DNA of 64,000 nucleotides from Deltaproteobacteria bacterium. GTDB taxonomy: Bacteria; Desulfobacterota; Binatia; HRBIN30; JACQVA1. The DNA lies in the NCBI GenBank assembly GCA_016178705.1, contig JACOST010000031.1, forward strand, positions 62,001-126,000, written 5' to 3'. Each line of letters opens with the position of its first letter. Positions within the stretch are counted from its first letter, which is position 1. Position numbers and translations under genes: made by a program. Of the stretch, positions 47,374-55,962 are shown one piece after another. A model generated the notes under the pieces. It was not told the origin of the DNA and searched no databases. It saw only the letters and a program-made list of their open reading frames with translations.

Positions 47374-48729
47374 CTACGCGAGACCATATTTTCCGAGCTT
47401 GCGGTAGAGGCGCTGGCGATCGATGTGGAGCAGACGCGCCGCCTCGTTCTTGTTTCCTCCGCTCTTGCGGAGCGCGGCAAGGATGTTGAGTCGTTCGAGA
47501 TCCTCGAACGGGATCGGTTCTGCCAGCCCTTCGATAGCGGGCGTACCGTTCCCCGAAGTGAACAGCGCGGGCGGCAGGTCACGTTCCGTGATTTCCGGGG
47601 CGGGCGACAGTGCGAAGGCGCGCTCGATCACGTTCTGCAACTCGCGAATATTGCCCGGCCAGCGATAGCCGAGTAGGCGTTGCATCGCCTCTGGGGTCAC
47701 CTGTTTCGGCTCGACGCCATAGGCACGGCTGAATTCGGCGGTGAAATGAGTGACCAGCGGCGCGATGTCATCCCGGCGCTCGCGCAGCGGTGGCAGATGA
47801 ATCGACACGACATTGAGACGATAGTAGAGGTCGCTGCGGAAGCCGCCTTCGGCCATCGCGGTTTCGAGATCGCGGTTGGTGGCGGCGATGATCCGAACGT
47901 CCACGCGCACCGCCTTCGTCGACCCCAGCGGCGTGACCTCCTTCTCTTGGATCGCACGCAAGAACTTCACTTGCAGCGGCAGAGGGATCTCGGCGATCTC
48001 ATCGAGGAACAACGTGCCGCCGTCAGCCGCCACGAACACGCCGTCGTGATCCTCGACGGCCCCAGTGAATGCGCCCTTGCGATGACCGAACAGCTGGCTC
48101 TCGAGCAGGGTTTCGGCCAGCGCGCCGCAGTTGACGGCGAAGAAGGGTTGCGCGGCGAGCGGGCTCTTGGCGTGGATTGTGCGCGCGACCAACTCCTTGC
48201 CGGTCCCATTCTCGCCGAAGAGCAGGACATTGCTCTTGTTGCGACTGACCGCGTCGATGATCGCGTAAATGCCCTGCATCGGGCGGCTCTTGCCGACGAT
48301 CTCGCCGAAGCGGTCGTACCGGCGCAGTTGCTGCTTGAGGTGCGTGACCTCGCGGCGCAGTTGCCGGGTTTCGAGCAGGCGCTCGACGACGATGAGCAGC
48401 TCGTCGGGATGACACGGCTTGATGAGGTAGTCGGCGGCCCCAAGCTTCATGGCATCGACCGCCGATTGAATCGTGCCATGGCCGGTCAACACGATGGTGG
48501 TCGGCGTCAGGTTACGCTCGTGCATCATGCGCAGCAGCGTCATGCCATCCATCACCGGCATATTGAGGTCGGTAATGACGATGTCGGCGGGCTGTTCGGT
48601 GAGTCGCTGCAGGGCCATCTCGCCATTGGCGGCGGTATCGACCATGTAACCCTTGCGTTCGAGAATTTTGGCCAACGTGCGAATCATGTTGGCCTCGTCC
48701 TCGACGAGGAGAATGCGTGCGTTCGGCAT
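47374..48729 (-). CDS. Sigma-54-dependent response regulator (NtrC family)
   Basis: A 451-residue activator. Residues 1-120 are a receiver (RILLVEDEAN, phospho-Asp in DIVITDLNMPVMDG, KP in LIKPCHP). Residues 140-375 are the AAA+ domain with GENGTGKELVARTIH, GAFTGA (sigma-54 contact) and GGTLFLDEI. The C-terminus is a Fis-type HTH (SGGNKNEAARLLHIDRQRLY). It would activate sigma-54 promoters when phosphorylated by the kinase encoded two bases upstream. The targets are not known. Confidence 0.95.
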   Translation of the reverse strand: MPNARILLVEDEANMIRTLAKILERKGYMVDTAANGEMALQRLTEQPADIVITDLNMPVMDGMTLLRMMHERNLTPTTIVLTGHGTIQSAVDAMKLGAADYLIKPCHPDELLIVVERLLETRQLRREVTHLKQQLRRYDRFGEIVGKSRPMQGIYAIIDAVSRNKSNVLLFGENGTGKELVARTIHAKSPLAAQPFFAVNCGALAETLLESQLFGHRKGAFTGAVEDHDGVFVAADGGTLFLDEIAEIPLPLQVKFLRAIQEKEVTPLGSTKAVRVDVRIIAATNRDLETAMAEGGFRSDLYYRLNVVSIHLPPLRERRDDIAPLVTHFTAEFSRAYGVEPKQVTPEAMQRLLGYRWPGNIRELQNVIERAFALSPAPEITERDLPPALFTSGNGTPAIEGLAEPIPFEDLERLNILAALRKSGGNKNEAARLLHIDRQRLYRKLGKYGLA

Positions 48730-48731
48730 GC

Positions 48732-50366
48732 TCAGTGAACAGGAGACGCAGCGGGCGCGGCCGCGTGTAGGTGGGCGTCGATCGCCTGGGACTCGGTGCC
48801 GCACTGGCAGGGCAGCTCGATGATGAAAGTCGAGCCTTCATTCGGCTTGCTGCGGACGGTGATCTCGCCTTGATAGCGCTGCACCACGGAGTGGACGACC
48901 GACAAGCCGAGCCCGGTGCCTTGCCCGGGTGCTTTGGTGGTGAAGAACGGATTGAAGATATCCTTGAGGCTATCCTCCGGAATGCCCACGCCGCTGTCGC
49001 TGAACTCTATCTGCACGCGTCCGTTGGGTAGCGAGGCGGTGCGGAGACGCAGCTCGCCGCCGTGCGGCATCGCTTGCACGGCGTTGGTAATCAGGTTGAG
49101 GAAGATTTGCCGCAGCGCGTTCTGATTGGCCAAGCAGGGCGCCGACAGGCCGAGGTCGGTGGTGACGCGGACATCGGCGTTCTGCAGGCTCTTGTGAATG
49201 AGCTGCAATGTCTTGCGGAGCAGATCGTTGATGTCGACCGGCTCCAACTCGGCCCGCGACTCGCGCGAGAATTCGAGCAGGTTGTTGATGATCTCCTGCA
49301 CGCGCCCCATCTCGTCTTTGGCGATCTGGAGATCTTCCTGAATCTCCGGATTGCTGCGGTCGACGAGCTCACTGAGATCGTAGAGCGCGTTCAAAATGAT
49401 GCCGAGGGGATTGCGAATCTCGTGCGCGATGCCGGCGGCGAGTTGGCCGATCGCCGCCATCTTCTCTGACTGGATCAGCTGGCTCTCCAGGCGCTTGCGA
49501 TCCGAAATATCGACACAGATGATTTGAAAATAGCGCTGATGGCCGTACTCGATCAGCCCCGCGTTGAAAAATACCGGCACGATCTCCCCGCGGCGAGTCT
49601 GCAGGTGAAGATCTTCGCGTTCGGAGTGTCCGCGCACCTTGGTCTCTTCCAACAGCCGCTGCGCGCGAGGGCGTTCGGTCGGCGGTAACAGGTCCCACAG
49701 ACGCATGCCGGCCATCTCATCGCGACGGTAGCCCATGAGCTTCTCGGCGACGATGTTGGCGTCGAGCACGGTGCCAATGTCGTAGTCGAGTTTGAACATC
49801 ACGGCCGGCGAGTTGTCGATGCGATTGCGGTAACTGGCTTCCTGTTCGCGCAACTCTTCTTCTCGTCCTTCGACGAAGAAGTCGGTGATATGCAGCAGCC
49901 GCTCCTGGAACTCTTGCTGGAGCAGGGCCGAGAGCGCATCGAGCTTTTCGGGCTGATCGGCGTATTGCTCGCGCAGGCGGTCGGCGAGCATATGGCGCAA
50001 CTTCATTTGGCCGCTGAGGAAGCGGGACGCGGAGAATTGAGAAATGAATCCACGGCGGGCGTGGCTCCGCAGGTAGACGTAGGTGTCGATGTCCGCGGGA
50101 TTGACGATGTGCGCGATCCAGCGCCCCAGCGCGTCACTCATGCCTTCGTGAATCCCCGGCCATTCCCATTCGGGAATGTTGAACGCGGTGCCGATCAGTT
50201 CCACCCAGGTGTCGAGCACGGTTGGACAGGCCGTGCGGATGAAGTTGGCGAGTTCGTCGCGCAGCGCACTGTGTTCGCGCGGATACGTGAGCAGGTGGCA
50301 GCCACGCATGTAGCCTTCGATACGCCGCAAGTGGGCTTCGAGCGAAGAATCGTAGACCGGCTCCAT
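48732..50366 (-). CDS. Cytoplasmic PAS histidine kinase (NtrB-like)
   Basis: A 544-residue kinase with no membrane helix. Residues 1-180 form a helical, unassigned sensor region reminiscent of RsbR-type N-domains. Residues 195-310 are a PAS domain ([20 protein letters not shown]). The phospho-accepting His is in [11 protein letters not shown]. The ATPase boxes are [25 protein letters not shown] and [12 protein letters not shown]. It pairs with the NtrC-like regulator two bases downstream. The signal is unknown. Confidence 0.93.
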   Translation of the reverse strand: MEPVYDSSLEAHLRRIEGYMRGCHLLTYPREHSALRDELANFIRTACPTVLDTWVELIGTAFNIPEWEWPGIHEGMSDALGRWIAHIVNPADIDTYVYLRSHARRGFISQFSASRFLSGQMKLRHMLADRLREQYADQPEKLDALSALLQQEFQERLLHITDFFVEGREEELREQEASYRNRIDNSPAVMFKLDYDIGTVLDANIVAEKLMGYRRDEMAGMRLWDLLPPTERPRAQRLLEETKVRGHSEREDLHLQTRRGEIVPVFFNAGLIEYGHQRYFQIICVDISDRKRLESQLIQSEKMAAIGQLAAGIAHEIRNPLGIILNALYDLSELVDRSNPEIQEDLQIAKDEMGRVQEIINNLLEFSRESRAELEPVDINDLLRKTLQLIHKSLQNADVRVTTDLGLSAPCLANQNALRQIFLNLITNAVQAMPHGGELRLRTASLPNGRVQIEFSDSGVGIPEDSLKDIFNPFFTTKAPGQGTGLGLSVVHSVVQRYQGEITVRSKPNEGSTFIIELPCQCGTESQAIDAHLHAAAPAASPVH

Positions 50367-50550
50367 CGCAGCTCCTTCCGTGCTCGTGCGCTGTTTCAGC
50401 ACTGCCACGTCTCGGAATCTATTACCAACTTGCCCGCGGTCTCGCTACCACGTGCGCAACGGAGGTGCGCACGTCGTCCGTAATCTGTGGCACGCCGACT
50501 GCAGTTTCAATTTCGCAGCGTGGACAGATGTTCAGGATAGGAGGCTCGTC

Positions 50551-50748
50551 ATGATCGCAACCGGAATCGGAACACTCATGTGGGCGAAGCCGCTCACCGA
50601 ACTCGCTTTCGGGTATGGAGATGCCGGCACGGTCGGAATGGTGCTGGGTTTCGGTCTCTTGGTGTCGTTGCTGGGGTTGATTCTGAACAGTGAGCGAGCG
50701 ACACCCAGGCCGGAGTTGGTCACCACACGGCCGGCGTTGCAGCACTGA
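50551..50748 (+). CDS. Small membrane protein (65 aa), function unknown
   Basis: A 65-residue protein with a strong AGGATAGGAGG site eight bases before its ATG. Residues about 8-48 are hydrophobic (LTELAFGYGDAGTVGMVLGF, GLLVSLLGLIL), enough for one long or two short membrane helices. The tail is polar. It has no known family. A GC-rich hairpin follows. Confidence 0.6.
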   Translation: MIATGIGTLMWAKPLTELAFGYGDAGTVGMVLGFGLLVSLLGLILNSERATPRPELVTTRPALQH

Positions 50749-50762
50749 GCGTCTGGGAGTGC

Positions 50763-50783
50763 GGCGGGGGCTCGGCCCCCGCC
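50763..50783. terminator. GC-only hairpin between convergent genes
   Basis: ggcgggggc-tcg-gcccccgcc is a perfect 9-bp stem with a 3-base loop, in the 43-base gap between the convergent small membrane protein and cupredoxin genes. There is no T-run on either side. It probably acts as a bidirectional 3' end. Confidence 0.6.
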
Positions 50784-50791
50784 AGCGCTCA

Positions 50792-51154
50792 CTATGGTAA
50801 CACGACGAGCTGCCCGCCAACGTGCGCGGGATGGAGTTGGCAAGTGATCGGGAAGATGCCTTCCTTGTCGGCAGTGAACTCGACGGTCTTCGGTTCGCCG
50901 CGGGTGACGACTTCTTCGACATTGACGGCTGCGATCTTGTACCCGTGCTGATTGGGGTCGGCCTTCACGTTGTTGATCAGTTTCAGTTTCACTTTGTCGC
51001 CCTTGTGCACGACCAAAGTCGAGGGTAGCCACAACTTGGAGCCCTCGTATTCGATGTTGACGATGGTGAAGGATTGCTCTTCCGCACGCACAGTGCCGAC
51101 CGTCGCCAGCGTTGAAGCAGCGGCCATTGCCGCCACTGCGATCCACTTCCGCAT
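50792..51154 (-). CDS. Periplasmic cupredoxin-like protein
   Basis: A 120-residue exported protein with a signal peptide ending AVRAEE-like (GTVRAEE). The mature part is a small cupredoxin beta-barrel. Copper-ligand candidates are the His in PNQHGYKI and the C-terminal TCQLHPAHVGGQLVV loop (Cys, two His). It could carry electrons or bind copper in the periplasm. It is alone, divergent from uvrB. Confidence 0.87.
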   Translation of the reverse strand: MRKWIAVAAMAAASTLATVGTVRAEEQSFTIVNIEYEGSKLWLPSTLVVHKGDKVKLKLINNVKADPNQHGYKIAAVNVEEVVTRGEPKTVEFTADKEGIFPITCQLHPAHVGGQLVVLP

Positions 51155-51246
51155 AAGTCACCTCCCTGACGCCTAAGTAAGATGGATCGCATCTCGCCAC
51201 AAGCGGCGGATGAATTCAATCGGGCAGCTCTGCTATAGACGATCCC

Positions 51247-53304
51247 GTGGCACACGAGGGTACCTTTCGCCTGGTGGCGGACTTCACCCCACAAGGCGAT
51301 CAGCCGCAGGCAATCACCCAGCTCATCGATGGCTTGGCGCGCGGCCTGCGCAGCCAAGTGCTGTTGGGCGTCACCGGCTCCGGCAAAACGTTTACGATGG
51401 CGAACGTCATCGCCCGCGTGAACAAGCCGACGCTGGTGATCGCTCCGAACAAGACCTTAGCGGCGCAGCTCTACAGCGAGTTCAAGGGGCTGTTTCCCGA
51501 AAACGCCGTGCGCTACTTCGTCAGCTACTACGACTACTACCAGCCCGAAGCGTACGTGCCGAGCACCGACACGTACATTGAGAAGGATTCCTCGATCAAC
51601 GACGACATCGATAAGATGCGCCACTCCGCCACCAAGGCGTTGCTGGAACGCAACGATGCCCTGATCGTCGCCAGCGTCTCCTGCATCTACGGCTTAGGGT
51701 CGCCGGAAGCGTACTTCGAGATGCTGATCTTCCTCGAGCGCGGCGGCACCGTCGACCGCGACGCGCTGCTGCGCAAACTGGTGGACATTCAGTACCAGCG
51801 CAACGACTACGACTTCCACCGCGGGACCTTCCGGGTGCGGGGCGACGTGATCGAAGTGTTTCCGGCGTACGAAGAGGCGCGCGCCATACGCATCGAACTG
51901 TTCGGCGACACCATCGACGCGCTCGGCGAGATCGACCCACTGCGTGGCCAGGTGCTGCGACGATTGGACAAGGTGGCGATCTATCCCGCCAGCCACTACG
52001 TGACGGCTCCGGAGCGAATGGAGAAGGCCGTCGCCGCTATTCGTTCCGAACTGAAGGCGCGCATCGCAGAGTTCCGCGCCGACAACAAGCTGCTGGAAGC
52101 GCAGCGACTCGAGCAGCGCACGCTCTACGATCTTGAACTGCTCGCCGAGATGGGCTTCTGCCCGGGGATCGAGAACTACTCGCGCCATCTCACCGGTCGT
52201 CAGACGGGCGAACCACCCCCGACGCTGATCAACTACTTTCCGGAGGACTGGTTGCTCATTGTCGACGAGAGTCACGTGACCGTTCCGCAAATCGGCGGCA
52301 TGTATCGTGGCGATCGCGCCCGCAAGGGAACCTTGGTCGATTTCGGCTTCCGCTTGCCCTCCGCGCTCGACAACCGGCCGCTGAATTTCCAGGAGTTCGA
52401 CGCGCTGATCCGCCAGATCGTCTACGTGTCCGCAACGCCGGGGAACTACGAACTCGAGCAGGCCCGCGGCGTGGTGGTCGAGCAGGTTATCCGGCCCACC
52501 GGGCTGACGGATCCGCAGATCAGTGTGCGACCGGCGCGCAACCAGGTCGACGATCTGCTGGAGGCAATCCGCGAGCGCATCGCGCGAAACGAACGCGTGC
52601 TGGTTACCACGTTGACCAAGAAGATGGCCGAAGACCTCACCGACTACTTTCAGGAACTTGGCTTGCGAGTGCGCTATCTGCATTCCGATATCGAGACCAT
52701 CGAGCGCGTCGACATCATCCGCGACCTGCGCAAAGGGGTCTGTGATGTGCTGGTCGGTATCAACTTGCTGCGCGAGGGGCTCGACCTGCCCGAGGTCTCG
52801 TTGGTGGCGATCCTCGACGCCGACAAGGAAGGATTTCTCCGCTCGGAGCGTTCGTTGATTCAAACCACCGGCCGCGCGGCGCGCAACGTCAATGGCACCG
52901 TGATCATGTATGCGGACCATGTGACCGATTCGATGCGTCGGGCCATCGACGAAACCGATCGCCGGCGGGCCAAGCAAGCTGCATACAACCAGGAACACGG
53001 CATCACGCCGTCAACGATCCAAAAGGCGATTGATCCGCGGCTCGTCGAGAGTGCCGAAGCGGACTACGTCGATGTGCCGATTGTCGCCGAAGCCGATGCG
53101 GAGTACTTGTCGCTCAAGGAACTTTCCAAACGCATCGCCGCACTCGAAAAGCAGATGCGCCAAGCCGCCGGTGATCTGGAATTCGAACGCGCGGCGGAAG
53201 TGCGGGACCAGATTCAGCGCCTGCGCGAGCGCGAGTTGGCGACCCGCGAAGCGCGCGCCGCCAATTCAGGCGGCGTTGCGGACGACGTAGATCCCACCGT
53301 CTGA
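51247..53304 (+). CDS. uvrB: UvrABC system protein B
   Basis: This is the damage-verifying helicase subunit of nucleotide excision repair, 685 residues. Walker [16 protein letters not shown], the [12 protein letters not shown] hairpin, Walker [24 protein letters not shown] and QTTGRAARN are all present. A C-terminal UVR domain ([20 protein letters not shown]) contacts UvrC. The start is GTG 51247. Its 3' end overlaps a convergent response-regulator gene by 39 bases, and uvrC follows that gene. Confidence 0.97.
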   Translation: MAHEGTFRLVADFTPQGDQPQAITQLIDGLARGLRSQVLLGVTGSGKTFTMANVIARVNKPTLVIAPNKTLAAQLYSEFKGLFPENAVRYFVSYYDYYQPEAYVPSTDTYIEKDSSINDDIDKMRHSATKALLERNDALIVASVSCIYGLGSPEAYFEMLIFLERGGTVDRDALLRKLVDIQYQRNDYDFHRGTFRVRGDVIEVFPAYEEARAIRIELFGDTIDALGEIDPLRGQVLRRLDKVAIYPASHYVTAPERMEKAVAAIRSELKARIAEFRADNKLLEAQRLEQRTLYDLELLAEMGFCPGIENYSRHLTGRQTGEPPPTLINYFPEDWLLIVDESHVTVPQIGGMYRGDRARKGTLVDFGFRLPSALDNRPLNFQEFDALIRQIVYVSATPGNYELEQARGVVVEQVIRPTGLTDPQISVRPARNQVDDLLEAIRERIARNERVLVTTLTKKMAEDLTDYFQELGLRVRYLHSDIETIERVDIIRDLRKGVCDVLVGINLLREGLDLPEVSLVAILDADKEGFLRSERSLIQTTGRAARNVNGTVIMYADHVTDSMRRAIDETDRRRAKQAAYNQEHGITPSTIQKAIDPRLVESAEADYVDVPIVAEADAEYLSLKELSKRIAALEKQMRQAAGDLEFERAAEVRDQIQRLRERELATREARAANSGGVADDVDPTV

Positions 53305-53730
53305 GAGATCGCCGAGCACCCGCAACAGTTCGGGCACCTGAATCGGCTTCTCGAGGAAGGCGAGGGCGCCGCGCTTGTAGCTGCGCAAGCGGTCGATGGT
53401 CGAATCGCTTGAAGTCAGGACCACGATCGGTACTTCACTGAGTCGGCGATCGTTGTGCATCGCATCCAACAGTCCGCGTCCGCCCATTCCTGGGAGATTG
53501 AGGTCGAGCAATACGAAGCTGAAGGCGGCCGGGTTGTGCGGGTCGGCGTATTGCTGCCGCTGGAGCAACACCAGCGCCTGATCGGCGGTCGGCACCGTGA
53601 CCAACTGGTTGAGGATGCGAGCGCGCCGCAGAGCGCGCAACGTCAGATCGGCATCGTCGGGGTCGTCCTCAACGAGGAGGATAGGACCGCTGCTCATGGA
53701 TGGGGGTTGTTGGCCCTTGTGCGTTGCCAT
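53266..53730 (-). CDS. Single-domain response regulator (Rcp1-like)
   Basis: A 154-residue stand-alone receiver, [18 protein letters not shown] at the start, phospho-Asp in [19 protein letters not shown] and FLEKPIQV at the later conserved sites. The acid-rich DDPDDA form is that of the Rcp1/phytochrome-type receivers. It has no output domain. A second possible start is the ATG at 53697. It lies convergent between uvrB and uvrC. Confidence 0.9.
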   Translation of the reverse strand: MATHKGQQPPSMSSGPILLVEDDPDDADLTLRALRRARILNQLVTVPTADQALVLLQRQQYADPHNPAAFSFVLLDLNLPGMGGRGLLDAMHNDRRLSEVPIVVLTSSDSTIDRLRSYKRGALAFLEKPIQVPELLRVLGDLSDGGIYVVRNAA

Positions 53731-53902
53731 AAATGACTCAGCTCCATCAGTCTCTGCGAGCGAAATTGCGCGCGTCACACAGGAAATGTGCTCTGCGAGT
53801 TGCGTACCATCTCGCGAGCGAAGCGGCTGGCCGTGTTGTCGGCCGTGTTACGGTCCATGTGCGTATACACGCGCGACGCGGCGAGAGCGTTCCGCGCTGA
53901 AA

Positions 53903-53918
53903 CGTCACCGCGGTGACG
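53903..53918. promoter_or_regulatory. 16-bp perfect palindrome upstream of uvrC
   Basis: cgtcaccgcggtgacg is an exact palindrome 68 bases before the uvrC start, in the 256-base gap 53731-53986. It has the size and place of a dimeric repressor site. It is not a LexA box of the Escherichia coli type. Nothing else is seen in the gap. Confidence 0.5.
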
Positions 53919-53986
53919 CTGCCGCGAGGTTCTTTCCCTGCGCGGGCGGTGGGTATAGGCTCCGCCTCCGCGAGTGAGACTATCGG

Positions 53987-55921
53987 GTGAGCGACTCGGT
54001 TGAGCAAACAACCGCCGACAAAGAAGCGGCGGCGGCAGTGGGCGCGCTGCAGCATGAGTGCGAGGAGAAGCTGGCCTCGTTGCCAGCGCAGCCGGGCGTC
54101 TATCTGCTCAAGGATAAACACGCCAAGGTCATCTACGTCGGCAAGGCCAAGAACCTCCGCAGTCGCGTCCGCAGCTATTTTCGCGGCGGCGACGAGCGGG
54201 TGCAGGTCCGCTTTCTAGTGCAGCGCGTCACCGACTTTGAAACGCTGGTCACCAGCAACGACAAGGAAGCACTGATCCTCGAGAACAATCTCATCAAGCA
54301 GTACAAGCCGCGCTACAACATCCGGCTCAAGGACGACAAGTCGTACGTCAGTGTGAAGGTAACCGTTCAGCAGGACTGGCCGCGGATTGTGGTCACACGC
54401 AAGATCGTCAAGGACGGAAGCCGCTACTTCGGTCCGTTCTCGTCGGCCTCTGGCGTGCGCGAGACGCTCGATACCATTCGCAAAGTGATCCCGTTGCGCA
54501 CCTGCAGCGACGGCGTATTTCGCAATCGGTCGCGGCCGTGCTTGGAGTATCAAATCAAGCGCTGCCTCGCTCCATGCTGTCTGCCAGTGGATGCAGACAC
54601 CTATCAACGTCACCTGCGCGAGGCGATGTTGTTGCTCGAAGGGAAGAATCAACAGTTGGTTCGGCAACTCCGCGATGAGATGAGCGCGGCGGCAAGTGAT
54701 CTGCGCTTCGAGGACGCCGCCCGCTTGCGTGATCAAATCCGCACGATTGAGAAGACGCAGGAACCGCAGCAGGTCTTATCGCACTGGGGCGGCGATCAGG
54801 ACATCTTCGGTCTCTACCGGGAAGGCGGGTTCATCGAAGCGCAGGTGCTGTTCATCCGCAGTGGCAAGCTGACCGGCAATCAGGCCTATCATATCGAGGA
54901 CTACGAGTTCTCGACGGAAGAAGTACTCGAAGATTTGCTGACGCAGTTCTACCAAGGCGATCGCTACCTACCGGATGAGATCCTGTTGCCAGTGGCGATC
55001 GAGGACGCGGATACGCGCGCGGAATATCTCAGCGAGCGGCGGGGGCGGCGGGTCGAGTTCTTGTGCCCGCAGCGGGGTGACAAGGTGCGTCTGGTGGCGA
55101 TGGCGACGGAGAACGCGCGCCAGGGCTTCCGCGCGCGCCAGGATGGCGACTACCAGCGTGAACGCATGCTCGAGGAGTTGCGGACCAAGCTGCACCTGCG
55201 CAACGCCCCCAAGCGCATCGAGTGCTTCGACATCTCGAATATACAAGGCACGCTGGCGGTGGGATCGATGGTGACCTTCGATGAGGGCGAGCCCGACAAG
55301 AACCGCTATCGCCGCTTTCGTATCCGTACGGTGGAAGGGGCGGACGACTTTCGCATGATGTATGAGGTGCTCACCCGCCGCTATCGCCGCGCCAAGGAGA
55401 AGGCGGACTTCCCGGATTTGCTCGTCGTGGATGGTGGGATCGGGCAACTCAACGTCGCTCTGGAAGTGCTCCGTGAACTAGAGATCACGGAAGTGGACGC
55501 GGCGGGCTTGGCCAAAATGCGGGTCGAGCGCGACGCCCGCGCGCCGGAGATCGAGCGCAGCGAGGAGCGGGTGTTCCTGCCCGGGCGGAAGAACCCGGTG
55601 GTGTTGAGGCGCAATTCGAGCGCGCTGTTCTTGCTCCAACGCGTGCGAGACGAAGCCCATCGCTTCGCCATCACCTATCACCGGGCGCTGCGCCGCAAGG
55701 AACGACTGCGGTCGTTGCTCGATGGCATCCCCGGGATTGGTGCGACCCGTCGCAAGCGGTTGCTGCGTCATTTCGGCAGCGTCCGCCGCATGCGCGATGC
55801 GACCGCGGCACAACTGGCCGAAGTGTCGGGCATCTCCTCAGCCTTGGCCGAGAGCATCGAACGGGCGCTGGCGGGATCGAATGCGACCGCAACACCCGCG
55901 CAATTCGAGAACGAGAACTAG
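53987..55921 (+). CDS. uvrC: UvrABC system protein C
   Basis: This is the dual-incision nuclease of excision repair, 644 residues. The N-terminal GIY-YIG domain reads GVYLLKDKHAKVIYVGKAKN. A UVR motif (LRFEDAARLRDQIRTIEK) binds UvrB. The C-terminal RNase H-like endonuclease has IECFDISNIQGT and LLVVDGGIGQL, followed by the HhH pair GIPGIGATRRKRLLRHFG. The GTG start follows the palindrome region by 68 bases. Confidence 0.97.
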   Translation: MSDSVEQTTADKEAAAAVGALQHECEEKLASLPAQPGVYLLKDKHAKVIYVGKAKNLRSRVRSYFRGGDERVQVRFLVQRVTDFETLVTSNDKEALILENNLIKQYKPRYNIRLKDDKSYVSVKVTVQQDWPRIVVTRKIVKDGSRYFGPFSSASGVRETLDTIRKVIPLRTCSDGVFRNRSRPCLEYQIKRCLAPCCLPVDADTYQRHLREAMLLLEGKNQQLVRQLRDEMSAAASDLRFEDAARLRDQIRTIEKTQEPQQVLSHWGGDQDIFGLYREGGFIEAQVLFIRSGKLTGNQAYHIEDYEFSTEEVLEDLLTQFYQGDRYLPDEILLPVAIEDADTRAEYLSERRGRRVEFLCPQRGDKVRLVAMATENARQGFRARQDGDYQRERMLEELRTKLHLRNAPKRIECFDISNIQGTLAVGSMVTFDEGEPDKNRYRRFRIRTVEGADDFRMMYEVLTRRYRRAKEKADFPDLLVVDGGIGQLNVALEVLRELEITEVDAAGLAKMRVERDARAPEIERSEERVFLPGRKNPVVLRRNSSALFLLQRVRDEAHRFAITYHRALRRKERLRSLLDGIPGIGATRRKRLLRHFGSVRRMRDATAAQLAEVSGISSALAESIERALAGSNATATPAQFENEN

Positions 55922-55962
55922 TTGGCTGCGCGGCCTGACGCCGCACGTGGGATAGCGACGGC

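Noticed and set aside
50763-50783. The GC hairpin as a classical rho-independent terminator
   Set aside because: It has no T-run on either strand, so only a weaker 3'-end role is claimed.
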